A stretch of 64,000 nt of DNA, taken from assembly GCF_022539505.1 (NCBI RefSeq), contig NC_061511.1, positions 37,747,144 to 37,811,143 on the forward strand, in the 5' to 3' direction. Each line of letters starts with the position of its first letter. Positions within the stretch are counted from its first letter, which is position 1. The notes below the pieces were generated by a model. It was given only the letters and a program-made list of their open reading frames with translations. It had not been told where the DNA came from and searched no databases. Made by a program: the position numbers and the translations under genes. This DNA is from Lolium rigidum. Taxonomy: Eukaryota; Streptophyta; Magnoliopsida; Poales; Poaceae. Positions 21,660 to 33,142 of the stretch are shown here, one piece after another.

Positions 21660-22730
21660 TGATCCAAAACCTGTTTGCTGAGTGTTTTTTGGCGTGGGAC
21701 TCGGCGAAGATGGCTTTGCCGTGTATCCAAATGTTTGTACTCGGCGAATATTGTGTCCCACGCACTAGGCAGCGCGGACCGTGTATCCAGATGTCTTAGT
21801 CATTTTCGCCCGCCTCCTTCCATCCTGCGCCACCGGCAGCTTCTCCCCCACCGCCTTGCCCCCAGCCGGCCATCTCCTCCGTCGCCGCGTAGATCCCCGC
21901 CGCCCTGCCGCCCCGCAGAACACCGCCGCGCCGCAGAACCCCGCCACCCCGTAGATCGACGCCGCCCCAGAACGCCGCCGCCCCACAGATCCCCGCCGCC
22001 TGTGCTCCTCTCTGGCCCCGTTGCCGTCGGTAGAGGGGAGGCATGGTGGAGCTCTGCGTCCGAACGCTGCCGCCGTGAGTACCGTCCCCTCCCCTCCGGG
22101 TTGGCCGGCCAGGGCTGCTCGACGCCATCGGCCACTGCCCGAGCTGCGCGTCTCCACCAGCTGCGGCCGTCCTCCTCCGTGACACCGTCGTCCACCAGCA
22201 GCATTGGAAGATTGAAGAAAGGTATTAACCTCACCTTTCTCCTTTTATTTCTGGATTATTTTGTGCTGCTTACAATTTACAAATTGAAGAAAAGTCTTAT
22301 TTTCGTTTTGCCCTCTTCCATATATTCAGAGATCATATATAGTTCTCTCATTTTCTTTCTCCTCTACAGATCACGAGCAAGACTTAGGAAAATTGAAGCA
22401 GTCAAATGTCCCACCTTAATTCTCACCGAGGGTATGCATATTTATTCTCACCTTAATTCTCAGGAAAATTCTCACCGAGGGTGAAACCTTAACCATGACT
22501 CTGATGTGTATGCATATTTATTCTGCAGATTGCGTCGAGTTTGCTAGATTGTGTCGAGATTTCGTTGCGGATCTTCCTCGCTGATCTATCACGCTCCGAG
22601 GGTAATTTTTTTGACCTCCCTCAAATGTGCCTAGGGTTTATTTTCTTGTCTAGATAACCAAGTCAGTCGCGAAACCTAGGTGTCTCCCGTTCGGAAGGGT
22701 TACGCGAATTAATATGCATTAAATTGCATA
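21660..22730 (+). other. CACTA-2 GC-rich leader region
   Basis: It begins with a few more subterminal-type repeats (CTCGGCGAAGATGGCTTTGCC near 21700), then 350 bp of very GC-rich CCGCC-rich DNA with a plausible splice donor (AGAAAGGTATTAACC near 22216). Then comes AT-rich sequence with a repeated TTATTCTCACCTTAATTCTCA segment. It lies 5' of the TnpD frame and looks like the promoter and untranslated first exon of the transposase transcript. A captured host 5' UTR is also possible. The open frame 21675-22484 has no protein-like features. Confidence 0.5.
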
Positions 22731-22776
22731 TTTATAACCGTAATTCTTTCGGATTGTCCACGTTTTTTGGACAGCC

Positions 22777-22983
22777 GGAGGATGTGTAGATTCGGTACGT
22801 TTTCCATGCTTTGCTCCGTTCCGAGACAGGATTTCGACAGTGCCTCCCCATTGTTCTTCGGATGCACATCCTCTCGGATTTTTGCCGAGACGTGTATCTG
22901 GAGAACAGCGGGGAGGTGCTGCCGAAATTTTGTCTCGGGTCGGGGTAGAGCATGGAGAACGTATCCAATCTGCACATCCTCGG
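22777..22983. repeat. 200-bp imperfect hairpin upstream of TnpD
   Basis: Arm 1 (about 22777-22877) and the reverse complement of arm 2 (about 22885-22983) align along their length at roughly 80% identity by eye, for example GAGGATGTGTAGATT against GAGGATGTGCAGATT and GTGCCTCCCCATTGTTCT against GCACCTCCCCGCTGTTCT. The loop is only ATTTTTG. The two strands even encode similar peptides because of the symmetry. A small extra hairpin, TGTCCACGTTTTTTGGACA, stands just outside. Confidence 0.85.
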
Positions 22984-23105
22984 GTGGGATTAGGATTCCT
23001 AGTAGATTCATAGGTGGATGCATGGCGTAAAAACTAATATTTTTTTTGATATCGTATGGTTAATTAAATGCACTATTGTATATCTGTTTTGGCATCTACT
23101 AAAGG

Positions 23106-24211
23106 ATGGAGAACCGTGAGTGGATGTACACGGGGCGACCCCGTCAGGGGAAAATGACCGGGGAATGGATACAAAAGACCAAGGAGTTCATAGAATCAGC
23201 GTTTGATAAGAAGAGACATGATATAGCCTGGTGCCCGTGTCGTGACTGCAGTAACAAGAAACAACAAACAAAGGAGACAGTTGGTAAACACCTGGTGAAG
23301 TATGGTTTCACACCATTCTACCACACTTGGGATTTCCATGGTGAGACAAAATCAAAGCGTGCGAGGACCGATGGGGCTGGTGGGAGTCATGGCATGGGAG
23401 AATTTGACACTGGGATTGATGATTGCTTAGAGGACTTCCGTAATGCACATGCACCTGAGAATCCAGTTGTAGAGGAGACACAGGAGGAGGGGGAGAAAAG
23501 CACAAAGCAGTTCTACGAAGCTCTGTTTGCGGCACAGAAACCCCTACACGAGCTTACTGAGGTTACTCAACTAGATGCCATTGCACGCTTGATGGCCTTT
23601 AAATGCGACCGAAACCTGTGTAGAGATGGATTCGATGATCTTCTGGCCATCGTTGGAAGCCTTCTGCCGGCGAATCACTTACTGACGAAGAACATGTACG
23701 AGTCTGTGAAGATCCTTCGTGCACTTAAGATGCCATATGAGCAGATACACTCATGTCCAAAGGGATGCACTTTATTTAGAAAAGAGCATGCAGAAGCAAA
23801 GTACTGTGTCAAGTGCAAATCCTCAAGGTATTTCGAGGTTGACGCCGGTAATGGACAGAAGAGGCAAACTGGAGTAGCCCAAAAGATCCTACGGTACCTT
23901 CCATTCCTACCAAGGATCCAAAGGCTCTTTATGACTGAGGAATCTGCCCAACAGATGAGATGGCCCCTACTTGGCATAAGGGAGAGCGAAAAGAAGATGA
24001 TACACCCGTCGGATGGTAGCGCATGGAAGAAATTCGTTGCAAAATATCCAACAAAAGCGAGCGACCCTAGGAGTGTTGCAATTGCTATATTTGTGTCGAC
24101 GATCCGAATGGTCCACCTGCTGGTTTTGTGGATGATTGGTGGAAATGGGGCAATCCTGATAGCGACGACGAAACATTGGTTCCTCCCAATGATCTCGACA
24201 CAGGCTTTTGA
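23106..24211 (+). pseudogene. CACTA TnpD transposase, catalytic core deleted
   Basis: ATG at 23106. Residues about 4-80 form the transposase-associated domain (REWMYTGRP, DIAWCPCRDCSNKK, LVKYGFTPFYHTW). Residues about 155-290 match the start of the TNP2-like Transposase_21 domain, with a cysteine cluster (CPKGCTLFRKE, YCVKCKSS) and LPRIQRLFMTEESAQQMRW. After KKFVAKYPTKASDPRSV the sequence jumps to the C-terminal tail (DDPNGPPAGFVDDWWKWGN, PPNDLDTGF), which is in another frame from 24095. The DDE/D catalytic region and several hundred residues are therefore missing between about 24078 and 24095, and the deletion is not frame-preserving. The protein could not transpose the element. A truncated N-terminal product that binds or interferes is conceivable but speculative. 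Confidence 0.85.
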
Positions 24212-24573
24212 ACTTAGACTATGTACTCGTGGTTGTAAGCTTAGCCTTATTTGTAATAACAACTATATTTGTGTCGGCTATATGTAATCGTGATTTTGTA
24301 TGTACCCGTGGCTGTGAACTTGTCATATTTATAGCAACAAGTATGTGTACTCGTGATTGTAAACTTAGCCTTATTTGTACCAACAGCTCTATGTACTTGT
24401 GCTTGTAAGCTAAGCATTATTTGTAGTAATGGTGATTTTTATGTACCCGTGATTGTAAACTTGTCCTATTTGTAGCATTCTAGTGGTTTCTTTTATTATT
24501 ATCATCTATTTACATCATTTTGTATCTTGTGTACTAATGAAGATACTTGTTTGTCATTGCAGGTGATTGAAAC

Positions 24574-27500
24574 ATGGTAGGAAGAGTGGGACGAGGAGGT
24601 GGGTCTAAGAAAAGGGGCATTCAAGAACAAGTGTCAGATTTCCTCAAAGGCAAGAAAAAGAAGGATGAGGATCCTTCAGGCGCTTCTTCGAGGCCCCCGC
24701 CAGGAGTAGCGGGGAGGGCTGCTCGCCTCCAGATGCGTGCACGATGACTTCGTAGTCCCTCCACCCCACAGGTTCAGGAGGAGGAGGAGGAGGTGGGAGA
24801 GGAGGAGGAGGAGGAGGGGGAGGAGGAGGACCAGCCTTTTTCTCACCACTTTTTACGGCAATCCCTACATGATGGGGATGAGGATGAGGATGAGGTAGAG
24901 GATGCTGAGGAGGAGGTGGAGATGGAGGTAGAGGACGCGCCAGGAGGGGTGGAGGGGGGCGAGGAGGTGGATGGATATGTGGAGGGGGAGCTTGTTGAGG
25001 AGCTTTGGACAGGGGAGGAGCTAGCTGTCTTGCCGCCGCCGCTGCCGGAGGGTAGGAAGGTGTACTTGCGTGGGAATGCGAAACTCCCCGCTCGACCATA
25101 TGCGCAGAAGCATATCCAGCTCGAGCCCAAAGGAAAAAAGTAAGTGGCTCTCTCTTGGCTTTTCATTGTGCAACATATTTTATCTTTGTCTTTCCATTTG
25201 TGCAACATATTGATCTTGTCTTTCTACTTTTGTAGGTGCCTTATACACGTTGGTTCTGTGCGGCCCTCACGTCTTCCAAGTGGCATCCTTGGATGTCTTA
25301 TTAGGGAGCACTACCCTGGCCTGGTGAAGTTGCCTGATGGTACGTGTGAGCCCGCTTGGACCTACAACCACTACAAGTTCGCAAAGGATAATTCCAAATA
25401 CCCCAACGTCGCTAGTCGAGTGGTGAATGAGTTTTTGGTAAGCTTCTTTGACACCTTATTAGTCAATACTTAGATGTAGCACTACCAGTTGCCTACTAAT
25501 GAATTTATCCTTTTACCACATCTTTGTAGGAGTTTTTCACTCCAGCTACAGGCAAAGAGAATGAATGCTGCCACGTGGTGGGTAATCTTTTACGCAAGCT
25601 TATCCCGGAAATGTACTACGAGGCGCTGATACGTCCAATTTGCATCACTATTTTATATCATAATTTGCTGTTATTCATTGATATATTTCATATTGGGACA
25701 CAATACTTATGTTATTTCATCTATTTTGCATGTTTCATCATCATTGGAGGATCGAGCACCGGAGCCAGGATTCTGCTGGAAAAAGCACCGTCAGAACGCA
25801 ATATTTCGGAAGATCAACTGTGGAAGGAAATTATACCAAAAATCCTATTTTTCAAGATGACGAAGGAAGCCAGAAGGAGGAGCCAGGAGGACCCAGGGTG
25901 GGCCCACACCCTAGGGCGGCGCGGCCCATGGCCTGGCCGCGCCGCCATGTAGTGTGGGGGGCCCACGGCCCCTTTCGCCTCCTTTTCTTCGCCAAACCCT
26001 TCGTCCCGAAGACCTAAGCCACAGAGGGTACCTCGCGAAGAGTTACAGCCGCCTCTGCGGGGTGGAGAACACCAGAGAGAAAAGAGCTCTCCGGCGGGCA
26101 GGAATCCGCCGGGGAAATTCCCTCCGGGAGGGGAAATCGACGCCATCGTCACCGTCATCGAGCTGGACATCATCGCCATCATCATCATCATCATCTCCAC
26201 CATCATCACCGCCGTCATCACCGCTGGACACCGTCACCGCCGTAGCAATTTGGGTTTGATCTTGATTGTTTGATAGGGGAAACTCTCCCGGTATCGATCT
26301 CTACTTGTTGTTGATGCTATTGAGTGAAACCATTGAACCAAGTTTATGTTCAGATTGTTATTCATCATCATATCACCTCTGATCATGTTCCATATGATGT
26401 CTCGTGAGTAGTTCGTTTAGTTCTTGAGGACATGGGTGAAGTCTAAATGTTAGTAGTGAACTATGGTTGAGTAATATTCAATGGTGTGATATTTAAGTTG
26501 TGGTGTTATTCTTCTAGTGGTGTCATGTGAACGTCGACTACATGACACTTCACCATTTATGGGCCTAGGGGAATGCATCTTGTATTCGTTTGCTAATTGC
26601 GGGGTTGCCGGAGTGACGAAACCTAAACCCCCGTTGGTATATCGATGCAAGGAGGGATCGCAGGATCTCAGAGTTTAAGGCTGTGGTTAGATATATTCTT
26701 AATTACTTTCTTGTAGTTGCGGATGCTTGCAAGGGGTATAATCACAAGTATGTATTAGTCCTAGGAAGGGCGGTACATTAGCATAGGTTCACCCACACAA
26801 CACTTATCATAACAATGAAGATTATTTAGCCGTATGTAGCGAAAGCACTAGACTAAAATCCCGTGTGTCCTCGAGAACGTTTGGTCATTATAAGTAAACA
26901 AACCGGCTTGTCCTTTGTGCTAAAAAGGATTGGGCCACTCGCTGCAATTGTTACTCTCGCACTTTACTTACTCGTACTTTATTCAACTGTTACATCAAAA
27001 CCCCCGAATACTTGTCTGTGAGCATTTACAGTGAATCCTTCATCGAAACTGCTTGTCAACACCTTCTGCTCCTCGTTGGGATCGACATTCTTACTTATCG
27101 AAGATACTACGATACACCCCCTATACTTGTGGGTCATCAGGCGCGTGTGAGATGTGTGATCAACTGGTACGCGCAAGTGAAGAGGATTCCACTTCCGAAG
27201 TCCAATGCACGGCTAAGGCTTATGACACGCGAGCAATACAATTTGGTTAGTATACTTGCTTCTTATTTACTTCATGACCGCAAGTTGGTGTCAATTCCAT
27301 ATATTTTGTATCATGTGTACACAGGTGCCTCCTCAATGGTGCGCCTCCAAGAAAGCGTGCTATGCCCAGATAGTGGATGGTTGGGTAAGCCCGGCGTTCC
27401 TGGCAAGTCACCGTGATGCGCAGAGAAGGCGTCGCCTCTTGGTAGGTGGAGTACACCGTCAGGGGCCCCTCGCCTTTGGTGCCTATGTGGAAAAACAGGT

Positions 27501-28560
27501 GAGCAAATGCATCCACTATTTGTTCTCACATTGTTATTCTTTATGCGCGAGTGTTGCCTTCATTGTTCTTAATGTTTTCTTTTGCAGAGAAAGGAGAAGG
27601 GTGAAGATGTCCATGAATTTGATATTTTATGTCAGTCCCGGATGAAGAAGGTTGTGAAGGAGGGGGAGTCGCCGTGGCTCAACGAGAACTTCAACAATAA
27701 ACGCATAGCGTACTGCGACAAGTTCAAGCAGGTGAAGGGTAAGGACGCTGACCCGTACAAGGAGCCCATCGATGCCGAGGTTGCTATGCTTGTGGGAGAA
27801 GGCATGAAGAATGGTTGATTATACATTGCGGATGGTTCCGTCGACACCAGTAGCACGCCTTCTTTGTCCCAACTCCGTGCTTCCAGGACAAGCGGAAAGC
27901 CTGGTATAGAGACCCGTATTAAGCCTTCAGTAGTCATGTTCAACGAGATGCAGGTATGTTCTTCATGGGCCCGTTCAGAAATTGCTTCACAAATTGCTTA
28001 AATGTTTTGCATTCTAATGATGATGATGACATTACGATGTAGGCTAAGTGGGATGAAGAGCACCGTCGTGCCGAGGAGGCCGAGAGAGAACTTGCGGAAG
28101 TGAAGGCGACGCTGCAAAGCCACGACGAGAGGTTTGCTTCTTATGACCAGCTATTTGCGGTAAGTTCTTGCTTGAAACACATAATACCATGGTCGATGTC
28201 TTCTTTTTTTAGCTTGTGAACCTTACCTTCTAGAATTGGATTTGCGAGATGTTGCATGCAGCTGGTGCACTTGGTATGGCCGGCGCACCTCCTCTTCCTC
28301 CTCTCCCACCTCTCCCTCCTCTTCTCGGGCCATTTGTAAGTTGTTTTGCCTCTTTTTCGTTCTAGGGCATTTTATTTGTGTCATGCACCTTCTCATGCAT
28401 GCATACTCCTTTACCATGCTTGCAGGGGATCCCATCGGCTGGTTCTCACAACCCGTCGCACCAGTCGGAAGCAAGCCCTGTGACCCCAGCTGGTAGTACG
28501 AGCATGCCTCCGCCGGCCAATCCTGACCTTCACAGCCTAAGGAGGCAACTTTGTGAGTTC
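24574..28560 (+). pseudogene. CACTA TnpA-type gene in CACTA-2, split by a solo LTR
   Basis: Same gene as 4539-6990: MVGRVGRGGGSKKRGIQEQ, acidic tract, TnpA central exons with CASKKACYAQIVDGW and FDILCQSRMKKVVKEG, coiled coil and proline-rich C-terminus. It retains nine bases-worth of codons (GGSKKRG) missing from the other copy. The solo LTR 25627-27139 interrupts the exon ending EMYYEA. TGA follows GEGMKNG at 27816-27818, as in the other copies, and a TGA also occurs after LQMRAR in exon 1 (near 24745). The last part shows extra G or C insertions (TTTGCGAGATG near 28245, CTTCTCGGGCC near 28324) relative to the other copies. The contig ends in a gap soon after. Confidence 0.78.
25627..27139 (+). 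mobile_element. Solo LTR (1.5 kb) in TnpA
   Basis: 1513 bp, TGATACGTCCAATTTGCATC...CTTGTGGGTCATCA, with perfect GGCGC target duplication (25622-25626, 27140-27144). No second LTR or interior, so it arose by LTR-LTR recombination. It differs from the TGATACGTCTCC LTRs elsewhere in the window. It contains a CAT/ATC triplet-rich stretch (26140-26230). The same insertion is represented by the 16-bp remnant at 4212-4227 and is absent at 5561-5565. Confidence 0.92.
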
Positions 28561-28591
28561 TGCCTGCTGCTATAAGACATTATGGAGAGAT

Positions 28592-28691
28592 NNNNNNNNN
28601 NNNNNNNNNNNNNNNNNNNNNNNNNNNNNNNNNNNNNNNNNNNNNNNNNNNNNNNNNNNNNNNNNNNNNNNNNNNNNNNNNNNNNNNNNNN
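28592..28691. other. Assembly gap (100 N)
   Basis: Second 100-N placeholder. It falls where palindrome 2 turns and where the CACTA-2 right terminus should be. The right contig starts CAGGCGTGGTAC, four bases beyond where a CACTA terminus would be expected by mirror symmetry with 12594. Confidence 0.98.
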
Positions 28692-28872
28692 CAGGCGTGG
28701 TACAATGGACCCTGGCTCCTTCCTGTCTTTTTAGCAGACGCTGAGAGGGTGTCGGGGATCGTGCGTGGGACCGAAACTTGGTTTTCTTTGGGTTTTTCGG
28801 CGTGAGCGAATTTCCCCATGCGGGAGGAGAGGGACGACCTATTAACCATTCCACCAACTCTAACCATTTAAT
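28692..28872. repeat. Palindrome 2, right arm, proximal piece
   Basis: Inverted copy of about 12400-12589, ending with CTCTAACCATTTAAT (28858-28872), the target duplication of LINE A. It continues at 56131. Confidence 0.9.
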
Positions 28873-30662
28873 TTTTTTTTTTATAAAGGATGCTTTATTA
28901 CTTTGGAAGCAATTACATCCAGCCTGTGCATAACTAGGATGCACACAGCCGTTTTGTTGTCTCAAGTCAAAAAAGATATATAAAAAACTAGGCGAGATAC
29001 ATATCGGAACGATGAATCATATGACGCCTAAGGTGTAGGTGGGGCTTCTATCCGTAGACTATGCTGCCACCCATGTAGGGAAAAAGTATCCCTCGCAGTA
29101 GCCTCCAACCGTGTACAGACCTCCGTAAATAGGTCTCAGTTCTCCACTCGCTGAAGATGTAACCACGAACGGAGAATACCTGTACATCTGTAGATGACCT
29201 GCAACAAAGAGCAATTTTTGTCATTAAAGATCTTGTCATTTCTACATAGCCAAAGCGCCCAGATAACTGCTAGCACCCCCACCCTAAGAAGCAACTTAAA
29301 CCTTGAATCGATACCATGAAGCCAATTGCCAAAGACATTGGCGACACTAGTCGGAGGATAAAGGGTAGACGCTACTTGGATGACTGACCATATAGATCTC
29401 GCGAACTGGCACTCGGAAGAATAAGTGTTTGATGGTTTCATCCTGATGACAAAAAACACACCGTGTACTTCCATGCCAATTCCGCTTAACAAGATTGTCT
29501 TTGGTGAGAATAACCCCACGACGAAGATACCATCCAAAAAATTTAATTTTTAATGGTATCTTCATCTTCCAAAACTTCTAATTATTATCAACTGGTAAAT
29601 CGTAAAGAAGGATCGCATTGTATAAAGATTTTACAGAAAAAGTACCATCTACATGAAGATTTCATCTAAATTCGTCCTGGTTCGAGCGATAAATGAATAT
29701 CTCTGAGCCGGTGAATTAGGGTATTCCATGCCACAAGTATTTGTCCAAGTAAAACCCGTCCGAACGTCACGTTCGGCGGTGAGGTAGCCATTACAGTGGC
29801 AATGGTATCACCTTGGCGACGAGCAATCCTATACAAAGCAGGATACTCGTTCACTTAAGGGTGCATTGTCTAGCCAAGAATCTTTCCAGAACCGTATCTG
29901 TGCTCTATTCTTGATCGAGAAAGTACCATGGCGAAAAAAGATATTTTTTGTCGCCATAAGACCAGCCTAGAAGTGTGAATCCCCAGGTTTCCAAACCACT
30001 TGGGATAATGTCTTCGAGCCGACATACTTTCTCCGAAGAATAGTTTGCCAAATCCCATCCTCGGTAAGTAGCTTAAACAGCCATTTATCCAGAGAGAGCT
30101 GAATTCTTGACCTCCAGGTCATACACTCCAAGCCCTCCTTGATCTTTGGGACTACAAAATATACTCCATTTAACCGGTTGATATTTCTTTTTCTCGTTGT
30201 CCCCTTGCCAAAAGAATCTGGATCGATAATAATCGAGTTTATGCAGAATTCCTTTCGGTAGAATGAACAATGATAACATATACAGTACCATATTTGTTAG
30301 TACCGAATTAATGAGTACCAATCTTCCTCCCAGGGACAACAATTTACCTTTCCAACTATTTAGGCGTTTTTGTAATCTTTCTTCCACTAATTTCCATACC
30401 GCTATTGTAAGTCTCCGATAATGAATCGGAATACCCAAATAACGAATAGGAAATTGGCCTTGCCCACAACCAAACAACTCTGTATACAGAGCCGTATCAT
30501 TTTGGGCATCACCGAAACGAACAATTCGCTTTGATGGAAATTGATTTTCAATCCCGACAACTACTCAAAAGCCGCCAAAATTAATTTCAGATTTTGAGAT
30601 TTTTCAAGATCATGATCCATAAACAGAATTGTATCGTCGGCATATTGAAGGATAGATAAACC

Positions 30663-32424
30663 TGTTGGGATTCGTAGCATAGAAAACAAAAAATTTCCTA
30701 TCGCAAGAACGAAGAAAAAGCCAAGATCCAATCAAGAAGATGGTAGCAACGAGGTGAAGATCAACATACCCTTGAAGATCACAAAGCGTTAACGAGATCA
30801 GATCTCGTGGTGGATGTAGACGATCACTTGCCGCTTGCAAAAGCGCGTAGAAGATCTTCGACGGTGCCACGAATGGGCAGCACCTCCGTACTCGGTCACA
30901 CGTTCGGTGTTGATGACGACGTCCTTCTCCCCGTTCCAGCGGGCAGCGGAAGTAGTAGATCCTCCTCGGAATCCCGGCAGCACGACGGCGTGGTGTCGGT
31001 GGTGGTGGAGATCTCCGACAGGGCTTCGCTAAGCGTATGCGGGAGAGGTGAAGGAGAAGAGGGGCTAGGGTTTGGGGAGAGGGGGGGCTTGGGCGCCGGC
31101 CCTCAAAGGGGTGCGGCCAAGGTGGAGGCTGTAGTGGCCGGCCCCCTCCCCTTGCCCCTCTTTATATAGGTGGAACACATCTAGGGTTTGCCCAGAGAAC
31201 GAGTAAGACCCCAATTCGAAAACTGCCATATAGACGAATCCTATTTGGGGTGGGACTCCTCTCCTTCCTTGATGTGGTGGCCGGCCCACTATGGTGGAGT
31301 CCACCTGGGACTCCTCCCCCTTATGGCTGGCCGGCCAGGCTAGGTGGAGTCCCTCCGGGACTCCACCTTCCATGGTGATTTCTTCCGGACTTTTCTAGAA
31401 CCTTCTAGAACCTTCCATAAATGCACCGGATCATTTCCAAACATGGAAAGTGACTTCCTATATATGAATCTTATTCTCCGGACCATTCCGGAACTCCTCG
31501 TGATGTCCTGGATCCCATCCGAGACTCCGAACAAAACTTCGAACTCCATTCCATATTCCATATCTACTTAAACGGCATCAAACCTTAAGTGTGTCACCCT
31601 ACGGTTCGTGAACTATGCAGACATAGTCGAGACTCTTCTCTGACCAATAACCAATAGCGGGATCTGGAGATCCATAATGGCTCCCACATATTCAACGATA
31701 ACTTAGTGATCGATTGAACCATTTACATAAAATACCGATTCCCTTTGTCACGCGATATTTTACTTGTCCGAGGTTTGATCATCGGTATCTCCATACCTTG
31801 TTCAACCTCGTCTCCGACAAGTACTCTTTACTCGTACCGTGGCATGTCATCTCTTATGAACCATTCATATGCTTGCAAGCTAATTAGACGACATTCCACC
31901 GAGAGGGCCCAGAGTATATCTATCCATCATCGGGATGGACAAATCCCACTCTTGATCCATATGCCTCAACTCATACTTTCCGAATACTTAATCCCACCTT
32001 TATAACCACCCATTTACGCAGTGGTGTTTGATGTAATCAAAGTACCCTTCCGGTATAAGTGATTTACACGATCTCATGGTCGAAGGATTTAGGTAACTAT
32101 GTATCGAAAGCTTATAGCAAGTTGAACTTTAATGACTTGATCTTATGCTATGCTTACTATGGGTGTGTCCATCACATCATTCACCTAATGATATGATCTT
32201 GTTATTAATAACATCCGATGTTCATGATCAGGAAACCATGATCATCTATTAATCAACAAGCTAGTTAAATGAGAGGCTAACTAGGGACTCTGGTTGTTTA
32301 CACAACACACATGTATCAATGTTTCCGGTTAATACAATTATAGCATGGAGTGTAAACATTTATCATGAACATTAAGATATAACAATAACTGTTTTATTAT
32401 TGCCTCTCGGGCATATCTCCAACA
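30663..32424 (-). mobile_element. Solo LTR, Copia Angela/BARE1/WIS type
   Basis: 1762 bp. On the minus strand it opens TGTTGGAGATATGCCC and GAGAGGCAATAATA and ends ATGCTACGAATCCCAACA, typical of the Angela/BARE1/WIS group, which has LTRs of this length. Perfect 5-bp target duplication AAACC (30658-30662, 32425-32429). It interrupts LINE A ORF2 just before the YADD motif. Confidence 0.93.
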
Positions 32425-33142
32425 AAACCACCATCAACCAGATGTGGAATCACACCTTCAATCTGGCCATCAGACTTGGCCCGCTCTATGAGTATAGCCA
32501 ACATATCCGCTACAATGTTAAACAACATCGGTGATAACGGATCCCCTTGGCGTAACCCTTTTCGTGTTTGGAAATAGTGGCCGGTGTCATCATTAACCCG
32601 GATTGCTACACTACCTCCATACACAAAATCATTTATTAGAGCACGCCACTCTGGAGAAAATCCTTTCATCCTGAGTGTCTGCTGTAGGAAAGACCACTTG
32701 ACTTTATCATACGCCTTTTCAAAATCTAGTTTTAAAATAACCCCATTTAATTTCTTAGAATGCATCTCATGTACCGTCTCATGCAAAACCGCCACTCCAT
32801 CAAGGATGTTCCTTCCTTGCATAAAGGCTGTCTGTGATGGCTGAACAACATGATCCGCAACCGTATTAAGTCTAATGGTGGCCACTTTCGTGAAAATCTT
32901 GAAACTTACATTTAAGAGGCAAATAGGTCTATATTGTTGAATCCTTTCTGCCTCATTAACTTTCGGTAACAAGATTACTTCACCAAAATTTAGACGAAAT
33001 AATTCTAGTTGTCCAATGTGTAAGGCACTGAACAAATCTAGAAGGTCCGATTTAATCGTATCCCAGAAAGTTTGATAAAACTCTGCTGGAAAACCATCTG
33101 GACCTAGTGCTTTGTTGCATTCCGGTGGCCTCGCCGGCGACA

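Larger units (their letters stand above)
12594..28591 (+). mobile_element. CACTA-2, large CACTA (En/Spm) transposon with nested insertions
   Basis: The left terminus is CACTACCGGAAATCG at 12594, followed by TTTGCCGTGTG and CACGGCAAAG subterminal repeats to about 13140. In order inside: a 670-bp tandem repeat, more subterminal-like repeats (21660-21790), a GC-rich leader, a 200-bp hairpin, TnpD with its core deleted (23106-24211) and TnpA (24574-28560). Nested inside are an LTR element (13831-20471) and a solo LTR (25627-27139). The right terminus is not seen: the contig stops at 28591 in the TnpA 3' region. The next contig begins with an inverted copy of the sequence left of 12594, so a target duplication cannot be checked. 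Without an intact TnpD it is non-autonomous. Confidence 0.88.

Noticed and set aside
21675..22484. 269-codon open frame with P/R-rich sequence
   Set aside because: GC-rich leader DNA gives long frames on several strands at once; likely untranslated leader.
26140..26230. CAT/ATC triplet tract as a microsatellite locus of interest
   Set aside because: Short and imperfect and part of the solo LTR; ordinary low-complexity sequence.
4328..28591. Simple explanation that the middle contig is just placed in the wrong orientation
   Set aside because: Reversing it alone does not join the LTR stub at 4227 to matching sequence, nor the CACTA right end to 28692. A misplacement of contig 1 remains possible and is reported as a finding.
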